From positions 1 to 9,250 of the forward strand of contig JAGVXW010000046.1 of NCBI GenBank assembly GCA_018303575.1: DNA of 9,250 nt, written 5' to 3'. The DNA comes from Candidatus Woesearchaeota archaeon (GTDB taxonomy: Archaea > Nanobdellota > Nanobdellia > Woesearchaeales > WJIZ01). Positions 1-6,144 of this stretch are shown here, one piece after another. Numbering within the stretch: position 1 is the first letter of the stretch; every line of letters starts with the position of its first letter. Under the pieces are notes generated by a model. That model was not told the origin of the DNA. It worked only from the letters and a program-made list of their open reading frames with translations, and made no database searches. The translations under genes and the position numbers were made by a program.

Positions 1-78
1 CAAGCCAGAAAGACAATCAACTGGCGCTTCACTAATGAAAACGCTGACGACTGGCTAGCTAAACATAATACAACATAA
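1..78 (+). CDS. C-terminal end of an IS630-type transposase (partial)
   Basis: The frame is open from the window edge and stops at TAA 76-78, leaving 25 codons. The peptide contains ARKTINWRFTNENAD, which resembles the extreme C-terminus of IS630-family DDE transposases, where an (I/V)(N/D)W+FT..(D/N)A segment precedes the stop. The catalytic DDE core would lie outside the window, so intactness cannot be judged. The segment just after the stop, about 79-98 (TTAAGTGGTCAGGATACTAG), is where the terminal inverted repeat of such an element would be expected, but the opposite end is not visible to confirm it. Base composition here is more AT-rich than in the genes that follow. The call rests on a short peptide and is moderately sure. 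Confidence 0.55.
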   Translation, partial: QARKTINWRFTNENADDWLAKHNTT

Positions 79-99
79 TTAAGTGGTCAGGATACTAGA

Positions 100-210
100 T
101 TGGGGTTAAGGGAACTCTCCCGCCATCTGGAGCAATGGGAGGCAGAGGCGTTAGAAGTGAAGAATTATATTGCAGAACATGTCGAGCATGCCCGCCCCAC
201 TTGGAGTTAA
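100..210 (+). other. Short open tail, possibly the 3' end of a gene broken by the element
   Basis: In the same frame as the transposase tail, the sequence after its stop stays open until TAA 208-210. From a TTG at 100 it reads as a charged helical peptide, including RELSRHLEQWEAEALEVKNY. It has no TATA box 26 nt upstream and no Shine-Dalgarno. It could be the leftover 3' end of a gene interrupted by the insertion element, or chance: a 43-codon open stretch is not statistically remarkable. No family is recognised. The remainder, 211-248, shows nothing beyond the upstream part of the next promoter. Confidence 0.25.
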
Positions 211-248
211 ACGCTCATACCTTCTATCCCATTCAAACCCATCGGTAG

Positions 249-257
249 CTTTTAATA
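249..257 (+). promoter_or_regulatory. TATA box for the membrane regulator
   Basis: CTTTTAATA is centred about 26 nt before the ATG at 280. This fits an archaeal TATA box that puts the transcription start at or next to the start codon, giving a leaderless mRNA. No Shine-Dalgarno precedes the ATG. Confidence 0.6.
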
Positions 258-279
258 GGCAATTCAGCTTTCTCCGTTT

Positions 280-906
280 ATGGCCAAAGAAAAGTTCCTT
301 TTGGTTTCATTGAAAGAGGAAGAGTCCAAGCACCTGGCGCAGGTGATCTCGAGTGACACGGCCAGAAAAATCCTCGATACTTTGGCAGAGAAGGAACATA
401 CCGAATCCGACCTGGCGAAAGAGCTCTCCATCCCGCTTTCCACAGTGCACTATAATTTACAGGCGCTGCTGAAGGCGAAGCTAGTCGAGGCCGAGGAGTT
501 CCATTATTCGGCGAAAGGCAAGGAAGTGCTGCACTACAAGCTCGCCAACAAATACATCATCATCGCGCCGAAATCAACTTTTGGGATCAAGGAGAAGCTC
601 AAGAGCATCCTGCCGGTGCTCGCGCTGGCTATTGCGGGCACGTGGATCTTTACGCTGCTTCAGAATACAGGGATGCGGGTAGAATCTGTTCGGTTCGCCG
701 CCGATAAGATGGCTGTGCCTACGCAGGAGGCTGGCATTGCGATGACGCAGACTGCACAGGAAGCGGGCACTTCCCTGATGCAGACGGCCGGCTCCCAGGT
801 TGCATTCTTTCCTGTCCCTCCCGCGATCTGGTTCCTCGTCGGCACGGTGTTCACGCTCGTGATGCTGCTGCTGATCGAGTTCATCAGGTACAAGAGAGGG
901 AAGTGA
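280..906 (+). CDS. Membrane-anchored ArsR-like winged-helix regulator
   Basis: This 208-residue protein has an N-terminal winged helix-turn-helix domain at about residues 20-97. It contains an ARKILDTLAEKEHTESDLAKEL-type helix pair, with a probable recognition helix at residues 54-68 (STVHYNLQALLKAKL) and a beta wing ending near IIIAP. Two hydrophobic segments follow: residues 110-127, and residues 181-201 just before a basic C-terminus (RYKRGK). The DNA-binding domain should therefore face the cytoplasm, with residues 128-180 between the membrane segments outside the cell. That loop holds a tandem 11-residue repeat (QEAGIAMTQTA, QEAGTSLMQTA). ArsR-type domains fused to membrane helices are common in archaea with poorly known targets, so sensing through the loop is an inference. 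The TATA box at 249-257 supports this start. Confidence 0.8.
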   Translation: MAKEKFLLVSLKEEESKHLAQVISSDTARKILDTLAEKEHTESDLAKELSIPLSTVHYNLQALLKAKLVEAEEFHYSAKGKEVLHYKLANKYIIIAPKSTFGIKEKLKSILPVLALAIAGTWIFTLLQNTGMRVESVRFAADKMAVPTQEAGIAMTQTAQEAGTSLMQTAGSQVAFFPVPPAIWFLVGTVFTLVMLLLIEFIRYKRGK

Positions 907-914
907 GGCATACT

Positions 915-922
915 TTTTTATA
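915..922 (+). promoter_or_regulatory. TATA box for the AK6-like kinase
   Basis: TTTTTATA sits 25 nt before the ATG at 944, the leaderless spacing seen at the other starts here. The T-run at 914-919 comes straight after the stop of the preceding gene, so it could also act as that gene's terminator. The two roles cannot be separated by reading. Confidence 0.65.
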
Positions 923-943
923 GGATTCCTCCTCTGAAGCGGT

Positions 944-1411
944 ATGCTCATCAGCGTGACAGGCACTCCGGGCACGGGCAAGACCAAGCTGGCCAAGCTG
1001 CTCTCCCGGCGGCTGGGCATCGCCTATGTTGATTTGAACCATCTTGTGAAGAAGTACCAGCTCCACGACGGCTTCGATCGGAGGAAGAAGAGCTACATCG
1101 TCGACCCCCCTAAGATGGTGAGGTTTCTCAAGAAAAAAGGGTTCCTTTCCGAGGCAGGGGTGCTGGACTCCCACCTCTCGCACGAGATCCCGCCGCATTC
1201 CATCGACATCTGCATCGTGACGACGTGCGAACTCAAGGAGCTCGCGCGCAGGCTGAAGAAGCGCGGCTACAGTAAGAAAAAGGTAAGGGAGAACCTTGAT
1301 GCGGAGATCTTCCAGGTGTGCGCGTTCGAGGCAAAAGAGAAGGGGCACCGCGTCTTGAAGGTGGACACGACACAAGGCATAAAAATAGACGCTGTCCTCA
1401 GGAAGCTATGA
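944..1411 (+). CDS. AK6/Fap7-type adenylate kinase (NMP kinase)
   Basis: This 155-residue P-loop kinase begins with a Walker A motif, GTPGTGKT, at residues 7-14. It continues with a D-L-N-H-L-V NMP-binding segment near 30-34 and an LDSHLSH segment at 74-80, where the AK6 family has its Walker B-like motif. A basic LID-like stretch (RRLKKRGYSKKKVRENLDAE) lies at 102-121. Length and motif order match archaeal AK6/Fap7 proteins. These phosphorylate AMP with ATP and, in eukaryotes and some archaea, help the late maturation of the small ribosomal subunit together with protein uS11. The role here is inferred from the family. The start is set by the TATA box at 915-922. The stop codon overlaps the next gene's ATG (ATGA at 1408-1411), implying a shared transcript. 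Confidence 0.85.
   Translation: MLISVTGTPGTGKTKLAKLLSRRLGIAYVDLNHLVKKYQLHDGFDRRKKSYIVDPPKMVRFLKKKGFLSEAGVLDSHLSHEIPPHSIDICIVTTCELKELARRLKKRGYSKKKVRENLDAEIFQVCAFEAKEKGHRVLKVDTTQGIKIDAVLRKL
1379..1387 (+). promoter_or_regulatory. Possible internal TATA box for the aminotransferase
   Basis: ATAAAAATA lies inside the 3' end of the kinase gene, centred 25 nt before the ATG at 1408. The spacing matches the other promoters in the window, so the aminotransferase may also be made from its own leaderless transcript. Lysine-rich coding sequence alone can produce such a string, so confidence is low. Confidence 0.35.
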
Positions 1412-2679
1412 ACCCGCAAGCCGAGGAGCTGAATTCCGCTTTGAAGAAGCACCCTTCGCTGTTCCCGATGCTTTCCGAGAAGGGCAAGGAGATCTATTTT
1501 CCAAAAAAAGGGATATTAGGGCAGACCGCCGAGGCGAAGGGGAAGCGCATCAATGCTACAATAGGGTCGGCGGTGCGTGATGAAGGCGGGCCGATGTTCC
1601 TGCAGAGCATCAAGAGCTTAGTGCAGCTTCCGGCACAGGATGTTTTTCCGTACGCGCCGAGCTATGGCAGAAAAGACCTGCGCGAAACCTGGCAAAAAAT
1701 GATTGTGAAGAAGAATCCTTCATTGAAGACCGCGATCAGCCTCCCCGTTGTCGCCGCTGGCCTGACGCACGGACTGTCGATGGCGGGGTATCTGTTTGTG
1801 GATTCAGGAGATGAGATTATCCTGCCCGACCGCTTCTGGGGCAATTATAACCTGATTTTTGAGAACGCATACGGCGCAAAGATCACGACCTTCCCTCTTT
1901 TTTCCGATGAAGGATTTAATGCCGAAGGATTGCGATCCTGCCTTTCCAAGCCTGGAGAGAAGAAAATCGTCCTGCTCAACTTCCCGAACAACCCGACCGG
2001 ATATACGCCGACGAAAGAGGAAAGGCAAGAGATTGTTTCCGCGCTGAAGGAGGCGGCCCAAAGCAAGAAGATTGTCGTTTTCTTGGATGACGCGTATTTC
2101 GGACTGGTGTATGAGAACGGAGTGGAAACAGAGTCGCCGTTCGCCTGGCTCGCGGACTGCCACGAGAATTTATTGGCAGTCAAGATCGACGGCGGCACGA
2201 AGGAAGATTACACGTGGGGCTTTAGGATCGCGTTTATCACGTATGGGATTCATAAAGGAACTGCTGAGAGCTATACTGCTCTGGAGGACAAGACCGCCGG
2301 AGCCATCCGCGGGAACGTGTCGAACGCGTCGCACGTGTCGCAGTCGCTGCTCCTGAAAGGGTACAGTTCCCCGACGTATGAGCAGGAGAAGAAGGAAGCG
2401 CATGGAATCCTCAAGAGAAGATATGACGCGGTGAGGAAAGTGCTGAAGGAAAGAGATTATTCGGATGCGTTTGCTCCGCTCCCATTCAATTCGGGATATT
2501 TTATGTGCATCCAATTGAAGAAAGCGGATCCGGAAAAAGTGAGGAAACGGCTTTTGGAAGCTTATGATACCGGTGTCATCAAGGACGGAAACCTTTTAAG
2601 GGTGTGCTTCGCCGCTGTACGGGAAGCGGACATGCCGACGCTCTTTGAGAATATCGCGAAGGCGTGCAAGGAGGCATAG
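1408..2679 (+). CDS. PLP-dependent aminotransferase, class I/II (fold type I)
   Basis: The 423-residue protein has the landmarks of class I/II aminotransferases. NFPNNPTGYT at 191-200 holds the Asn that contacts PLP (N195). DDAY at 227-230 holds the Asp and Tyr that bind the pyridine ring. DGGTKEDYTWGFR at 261-273 holds the Schiff-base lysine K265 and, eight residues on, the phosphate-binding R273. LLRVCFA near 396-402 supplies R398, expected to bind the substrate carboxylate. The enzyme should transfer an amino group between an amino acid and a 2-oxo acid in the cytosol; the substrate cannot be read from the sequence. An in-frame start at 1318 would add an Arg-rich stretch buried in the kinase gene. 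The ATG at 1408 overlapping the kinase stop is preferred, and aligned spacing of the motifs supports it. Confidence 0.85.
   Translation: MNPQAEELNSALKKHPSLFPMLSEKGKEIYFPKKGILGQTAEAKGKRINATIGSAVRDEGGPMFLQSIKSLVQLPAQDVFPYAPSYGRKDLRETWQKMIVKKNPSLKTAISLPVVAAGLTHGLSMAGYLFVDSGDEIILPDRFWGNYNLIFENAYGAKITTFPLFSDEGFNAEGLRSCLSKPGEKKIVLLNFPNNPTGYTPTKEERQEIVSALKEAAQSKKIVVFLDDAYFGLVYENGVETESPFAWLADCHENLLAVKIDGGTKEDYTWGFRIAFITYGIHKGTAESYTALEDKTAGAIRGNVSNASHVSQSLLLKGYSSPTYEQEKKEAHGILKRRYDAVRKVLKERDYSDAFAPLPFNSGYFMCIQLKKADPEKVRKRLLEAYDTGVIKDGNLLRVCFAAVREADMPTLFENIAKACKEA
2668..2674 (+). promoter_or_regulatory. Shine-Dalgarno site for the 2683 gene
   Basis: AAGGAGG ends 8 nt before the ATG at 2683, within the last codons of the aminotransferase. 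It is the clearest ribosome binding site in the window. It suits an internal operon gene, whereas genes with their own TATA box here lack such a site. Confidence 0.6.
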
Positions 2680-2682
2680 CTT

Positions 2683-3159
2683 ATGGATTTTTTCAGCAGG
2701 AACAGGGGAGGCCTCCTCGAAGACGTGAGGGTCGCTGTCCGAAGAGAAATCTCAGCTTCAGAGAGAGCCTACGACCGTGCCTTTGACGCCCTTGATCAGC
2801 TCTCAAAGCGCCATGATCTCACTCCGCAAGAAGCTATCGAACAACTGACGACTGTTCTTCGGGCGCTCTCTTTCGGTGAGGTCAGGCAAAGAGGCCTTCC
2901 CAACATCGGTGGGGAGATCGGCTACGCATTCGGCACCATCTTTGGCATTGTGGAGAAAGGGATCGCAGGGCCGGACGGCGATGCATTCGTTGCATCCACA
3001 AGAGAGATTGTCTCCCTTGTTCACGAGATTCGCCAGCGGCTCACTGAATTAGGCATGCCGGGCTTCGCGGCGAACCATATGCGCCTGCTTCAGCATGCGA
3101 ACAAAGTACCAGACCAACGCCAGCTCCTTGTCAAACTTATCGCCCAGGCCTTCGCCTAA
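2683..3159 (+). CDS. Orphan helical protein, paralog array member 1
   Basis: I do not recognise this 158-residue protein. It appears all-helical, has no signal peptide or membrane segment, and is probably cytosolic. Residues 29-34 (AYDRAF) correspond to the F-x-K-G-F motif of the later paralogs. Fifty-three residues on, GYAFGTIFG (80-88) gives the second motif, hydrophobic-G-x-x-F-G. The C-terminus (KVPDQRQLLVKLIAQAFA) resembles the end of the 3718 gene product, and the similarity to the 3201 and 3718 products from the GY motif to the end is the strongest within the array. The gene starts 3 nt after the aminotransferase stop, with a Shine-Dalgarno, and lacks a good TATA box. It is therefore probably co-transcribed with the kinase and aminotransferase. 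No function is assigned. Confidence 0.75.
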   Translation: MDFFSRNRGGLLEDVRVAVRREISASERAYDRAFDALDQLSKRHDLTPQEAIEQLTTVLRALSFGEVRQRGLPNIGGEIGYAFGTIFGIVEKGIAGPDGDAFVASTREIVSLVHEIRQRLTELGMPGFAANHMRLLQHANKVPDQRQLLVKLIAQAFA

Positions 3160-3169
3160 TCCTATAACA

Positions 3170-3177
3170 ATTATATA
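3170..3177 (+). promoter_or_regulatory. TATA box for array member 2
   Basis: ATTATATA, the best TATA match in the window, is centred 27 nt before the ATG at 3201. It lies in the 41-nt gap after the preceding gene. Confidence 0.7.
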
Positions 3178-3200
3178 CTTGTTCATCGCGAAATGCGCTC

Positions 3201-3680
3201 ATGGGCGACTTCACCTGGAACCTGACAACCCTCGTCAGGGAATTTGACGTCCCTACTGAAAGCCTCAATTACAAGACGAAGGAGCGGCTCTTCACCATCT
3301 TTATCGGCAAGTGTCACAAGACCTTCCGCACGGCGCAGAAGGTCGCGCACGATCCGCATGACCTCCGACGGCTCTTCTCCTACTGCTTCCGGTTCCACGA
3401 GCTTGCTCTTAGAAAAGAGAATCTGGAAGAAGAGGCCGAGGGGAAAGGATACATCGTCGGCGCCTTGCTCGGGATGATGGACGCTGTCCGGGAAACAGGC
3501 AGGCCGCTCCTCAAAGAAGTCGATGGCTTTTACAAGCAAGCGGCGCCAGTCCTCAAATCCGGGCAGCTTGGCCTGCCCCTGACTTTCCTGAGCGGGCTGC
3601 TCGTTGACGCCGCAACACGCGCGCCTAATCCCCCTGCCAGAGAGCAAATCAACACGTGGGCGCAATCGCTCGCGGCGTAG
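3201..3680 (+). CDS. Orphan helical protein, paralog array member 2
   Basis: This is an unrecognised 159-residue protein with predicted helical, soluble character. GYIVGALLG at residues 83-91 matches GYAFGTIFG of the 2683 product and AYHVGLALG of the 3718 product. About 48 residues earlier, CHKTF (38-42) takes the place of the F-x-K-G-F motif, so it is the least typical at that site. The C-terminal stretch after the GY motif has nearly the same length as in its neighbours (76 versus 78-85 residues) and ends similarly (APNPPAREQINTWAQSLAA). The TATA box at 3170-3177 fixes the ATG at 3201 as the start. The ATG at 3193 is in another frame and too close to the promoter. A role cannot be read from the sequence. 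Confidence 0.75.
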   Translation: MGDFTWNLTTLVREFDVPTESLNYKTKERLFTIFIGKCHKTFRTAQKVAHDPHDLRRLFSYCFRFHELALRKENLEEEAEGKGYIVGALLGMMDAVRETGRPLLKEVDGFYKQAAPVLKSGQLGLPLTFLSGLLVDAATRAPNPPAREQINTWAQSLAA

Positions 3681-3686
3681 CACAAA

Positions 3687-3695
3687 AATTTAAAA
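3687..3695 (+). promoter_or_regulatory. TATA box for array member 3
   Basis: AATTTAAAA is centred 26 nt before the ATG at 3718. A purine stretch, AAAAAAGGAGGAGG, follows at 3694-3707, but it ends 10 nt before the ATG and would be upstream of a leaderless start. It is therefore either a chance Shine-Dalgarno or evidence of an earlier start site. Confidence 0.6.
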
Positions 3696-3717
3696 AAGGA
3701 GGAGGCCGAGAGCGCCC

Positions 3718-4203
3718 ATGACCCTCGTAGGCGATGAAGAGCGGATCCTGGTGAGGGAGTTCGAGAAGGTCGCCATGGGCCAGCTCCAGGCCCTGAGGCA
3801 TGGCTACGAGCTGGGATGGAAGGAATTCCACAGCGCCTTCCAGCCCTATCCTGACTGGATCGCGCCGCATCTCCTGGAGGCCGCGGGGCGGCTCTCGCCG
3901 GAACGCATACAGGGGACCGGCGCGCCGCTCGTGAACGAGATTGCATATCACGTCGGCCTGGCGCTCGGAAACGTCATAGGATTCGCCGAGCTGTGCCTCG
4001 TCAAAGCCTATCCGCCTGCCCTGGAAACCTATAAGGGGGCTATCCTCGACGCGATGCGCGCCATCCACGCGGGAGTTGAGCGGCTTTCCCCTGTGCGGCT
4101 CGTCCATTTCGTGACCCAAATCGAGAAGAGCTGGTCCAAGGTCCCCTACAAAAGCCCGCAGGAGCGGTTCGTCATGGATCTGGCCGCCATCTTCGAAGCG
4201 TGA
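3718..4203 (+). CDS. Orphan helical protein, paralog array member 3
   Basis: This 161-residue protein is unrecognised. Residues 25-34 (ALRHGYELGW) hold the first family motif in the form L-R-H-G-Y. VGLALG at 79-84 holds the second, 53 residues later, the same interval as in the 2683 product. The N-terminal helix (VREFEKVAMGQLQAL) is amphipathic. The C-terminus (SKVPYKSPQERFVMDLAAIF) parallels that of the 2683 product (VP, then a polar spacer, then a hydrophobic helix ending in F-x-A). Members 1-3 therefore form one subgroup of about 160 residues. It has its own TATA box at 3687-3695. The stop overlaps a GTG that opens the doubtful frame 4200-4439. Confidence 0.75.
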   Translation: MTLVGDEERILVREFEKVAMGQLQALRHGYELGWKEFHSAFQPYPDWIAPHLLEAAGRLSPERIQGTGAPLVNEIAYHVGLALGNVIGFAELCLVKAYPPALETYKGAILDAMRAIHAGVERLSPVRLVHFVTQIEKSWSKVPYKSPQERFVMDLAAIFEA

Positions 4204-4439
4204 GTTCGGTCAAGTGGAGCGACTTCTCAAAGCAGGCCTTCCTGGCGGTTGTGGCCGGTTATCTCACTTCGTTCGAATCTCATGCAGAGCCTGAGATTAC
4301 GCTCGGCCAGCGCGCAAATAGGAGCATAAAGCCACTTGCCGAGACCCGAAGAAGTCCAGAGCGTCTCGGAACCAATGTGGTCGACCAGCGCCATGCTTTG
4401 TCACTTACCTTGACTGCGCCGAAGCGTGAGAAAGCTTAA
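4200..4439 (+). pseudogene. Doubtful frame, perhaps a decayed array member
   Basis: This is a 79-codon frame starting with GTG in a GTGA overlap with the previous stop. The first 25 residues (WSDFSKQAFLAVVAGYLTSF) look helical and may match the first motif helix of the 3718 product (G-Y-x-x-small-aromatic). The rest is rich in Arg, Ser and Thr, has no second family motif, and looks like translated non-coding DNA. The stop codon at 4437-4439 falls inside the TATA box of the next gene, so the 3' part is unlikely to be under protein-level selection. No Shine-Dalgarno or TATA box is seen. It may be a truncated paralog, a small coupled gene, or intergenic sequence. A 7-bp inverted repeat with a 9-nt loop lies at 4276-4298. 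Confidence 0.25.
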
Positions 4440-4442
4440 ATA
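4427..4442 (+). promoter_or_regulatory. BRE/TATA promoter for array member 4 (decides its start)
   Basis: TGAGAAAGCTTAAATA combines a purine-rich BRE-like block with a TATA box. The TATA box is centred 26 nt before the ATG at 4465 but only 17 nt before the ATG at 4456. The same block lies 39 and 38 nt before the ATGs at 5056 and 6759; here it is 38 nt before 4465, so 4465 is preferred. Confidence 0.75.
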
Positions 4443-4464
4443 GGATGGGCCTGAAATGCTGCCC

Positions 4465-5013
4465 ATGATCTCTCCGTGGCAGTTCCCGGGCGCGGACGCC
4501 GCCGAAGCCGCGCTGCGGCGCGGCGCGCATTCCTCGGTCACGCGCTCCCTGCACGAGTTCACCAAGTTCTTCGGAAGCGCCTTTGAAAAAGGGTTCAGGA
4601 ATGGATTTGAGGAGTTCCTTAGTAAAAAGTATCTCAACAACCTGAATTTCTGCGTGAGCACCTGCGCCGGATATTGGGGAATCCTCAACGCCCAGCTTGC
4701 GAACGCCCATGAAGGAAGATATGATGGCGAGGCGCTTGGGAGGGCCCTGGGTGGGATGAGCGCGTTCCTTTCCATCGCTCTCCCTGAAGTGCCTTTTGCC
4801 GACAAGGATCCCCAGGTTAATGACTTCAGCAGAAATTTCGCGCCTTTGGTGGGGTATATCAGATCAGCGCGCATCAACTTCCGCTTCGTCCTCGAAATCC
4901 TCCGCGCCGCGTGCGAAATCGGGCAGGAAAGAAACAAGAACCTGGATGTGTTTTATCTCCGCGCCCTTTATCAATTGAGGGTCGGCATCGAATCCATGGG
5001 GGCGGCCGCGTAA
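4465..5013 (+). CDS. Orphan helical protein, paralog array member 4
   Basis: This unrecognised protein has 182 residues from the chosen ATG; the ATG at 4456 would add three residues. AFEKGFRNGFEEFL begins at residue 39 and is the clearest copy of the first family motif. EALGRALGG at 89-97 carries the second (L-G-x-x-L-G), 51 residues later. The C-terminal part (NLDVFYLRALYQLRVGIES) resembles the ends of the 6759 product and of the first half of the 5056 product. That subgroup has a longer C-terminal helical segment than members 1-3. Several aromatic and Cys residues occur without a metal-binding spacing. There is no signal peptide or membrane helix. It is transcribed from its own BRE/TATA promoter. 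Confidence 0.75.
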   Translation: MISPWQFPGADAAEAALRRGAHSSVTRSLHEFTKFFGSAFEKGFRNGFEEFLSKKYLNNLNFCVSTCAGYWGILNAQLANAHEGRYDGEALGRALGGMSAFLSIALPEVPFADKDPQVNDFSRNFAPLVGYIRSARINFRFVLEILRAACEIGQERNKNLDVFYLRALYQLRVGIESMGAAA

Positions 5014-5016
5014 GCC

Positions 5017-5033
5017 TGAGAAAGATTAATATA
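5017..5033 (+). promoter_or_regulatory. BRE/TATA promoter for array member 5
   Basis: TGAGAAAGATTAATATA begins 4 nt after the stop of the preceding gene and 39 nt before the ATG at 5056. The TATA centre is 26 nt from the ATG. It shares the TGAGAAAG block with the promoters at 4427 and 6721. Confidence 0.75.
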
Positions 5034-5055
5034 GGAAAGCACTGAAGAAGCTGCC

Positions 5056-6144
5056 ATGGCTCCTGAAGACGAGTTCTTCAAAGCAGATTCTGTTGCTGTG
5101 ATGCGTGACTTCGACCGCGCCCTGCCTGCCATCATTGAGAAAGACAAGAACGGCGCGCGGGCTCTCTTTGCAAAAGGATTCAGGGATGGGTACGTGTGGG
5201 TCTCCAGGGACTCGCAACAGGGCTCTCAAGGCACGCTCCAAGACTGCTATAACAGACTGGCCAACCTCTACTCGGGCATCAGCCAATGTTTCTCCACACC
5301 TGATGTCCCCGTTCCGGGGAGAGGATTCTGGGACCAGCTTGGCGAGCTTTTCGGCACCTTCCTGAGGCTCCTGCGCTTTGGCCGCGCCCTCCATCCACAT
5401 GAACTCGAGCAGTACCAGCATTTGGCAACAACAATGAAAATCTATAAGGACTCTGTGGGGGACTGGAAGAACCGCTACAGCCTGTGCTGGAAGCTGCCTT
5501 TCACCACGCGCCAGATTGTCAGCATCGTCCGCAAGCTCCCCAAGCCGGAAAACAGATATGCATTCCAGCTTGCGCGCCTCTTTCTCTCTTTATGGGAGCA
5601 TGACCGGAAGCCACGGAGGGATAAGTTAACGCGGAGCACAGCCATGCTCGCTGAACTCTGCCTGGAATACCGCGGCCAGCCTACTTTAGTCAACCAGTTC
5701 TGTGTCCATTTTAGCAATACTTACTTAGAACATGAGCACAGGTATGGGCAGGAGCTCCCCGAAGTGCTCAACAATTTTAATGCAATAGTGCTCCGCAGAA
5801 TGGAACAAAGTTTTAGTACCCTGCAGGCGAACAGAGGGAATACGCTCCAGTCATGCTTCGCAAAAGGATTCGCCTACAGCTGGATCTTCATCGCCTTGGA
5901 CTTCCACTACGCGCATGCGCGCCTCTATGAGAATGACCACCCGCGTTTCATTGAGCTTTTGCGCAAAGTCGTGGATGAACTCCGAAAAGCGGGCTCGCGC
6001 GCAAATCCCCTTCATCTTGGAAGGAGGTTCCGAGAGGTCACCGAGATGTTCCAAAGGGAGTACAAGGATCCTGCCTACCTGCGACGCTGGATGGCGAAAT
6101 TCGATGAAATCTGGAGCGTCCTCAGCCAGCTGACAAGGCCCTGA
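5056..6144 (+). CDS. Orphan two-domain helical protein, paralog array member 5
   Basis: At 362 residues this is about twice the length of the other array members, and it appears to hold two copies of the family domain. Copy one has LFAKGFRDG from residue 37 and LGELFG at 95-100. Copy two has CFAKGF at 267-272 and a degenerate LGRRFR at 321-326. The motif intervals (57 and 53 residues) match those of single-domain members. The two KGF motifs share an identical 12-nt string, GCAAAAGGATTC. Residues 167-180 (RYAFQLARLFLSLW) resemble the C-terminal helix of the 4465 product, marking the end of copy one. The protein is basic, aromatic-rich and probably soluble. The function is unknown. Its last 23 nt overlap the convergent hydrolase gene. 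Confidence 0.75.
   Translation: MAPEDEFFKADSVAVMRDFDRALPAIIEKDKNGARALFAKGFRDGYVWVSRDSQQGSQGTLQDCYNRLANLYSGISQCFSTPDVPVPGRGFWDQLGELFGTFLRLLRFGRALHPHELEQYQHLATTMKIYKDSVGDWKNRYSLCWKLPFTTRQIVSIVRKLPKPENRYAFQLARLFLSLWEHDRKPRRDKLTRSTAMLAELCLEYRGQPTLVNQFCVHFSNTYLEHEHRYGQELPEVLNNFNAIVLRRMEQSFSTLQANRGNTLQSCFAKGFAYSWIFIALDFHYAHARLYENDHPRFIELLRKVVDELRKAGSRANPLHLGRRFREVTEMFQREYKDPAYLRRWMAKFDEIWSVLSQLTRP

Noticed and set aside
914..919. T-run after the regulator stop as a terminator.
   Set aside because: It coincides with the TATA box of the next gene, so a separate terminator call is not justified.
574..1020. 148-codon minus-strand frame across the regulator/kinase junction.
   Set aside because: It spans two well-supported plus-strand genes and their promoter, and its translation is low-complexity and Arg/Leu/Pro-rich.
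1318..1407. Upstream extension of the aminotransferase to a GTG at 1318.
   Set aside because: The added 30 residues are Arg-rich, lie wholly inside the kinase gene and precede the conserved N-terminus. The ATG at 1408 is supported by the ATGA overlap and a TATA-like box.
3193..3195. ATG upstream of the 3201 start.
   Set aside because: It is in a different frame and only 19 nt from the TATA centre.
4271..4280. GTTCGAATCT resembles a tRNA T-loop.
   Set aside because: The flanking bases do not form a 5-bp T-stem on either strand, and no acceptor, D or anticodon arms can be placed around it.
4276..4298. Perfect 7-bp inverted repeat (AATCTCA / TGAGATT) with a 9-nt loop.
   Set aside because: It is AU-rich, isolated and has no T-run after it. 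It is not enough for a terminator or ncRNA call, so it is only noted under the doubtful frame.
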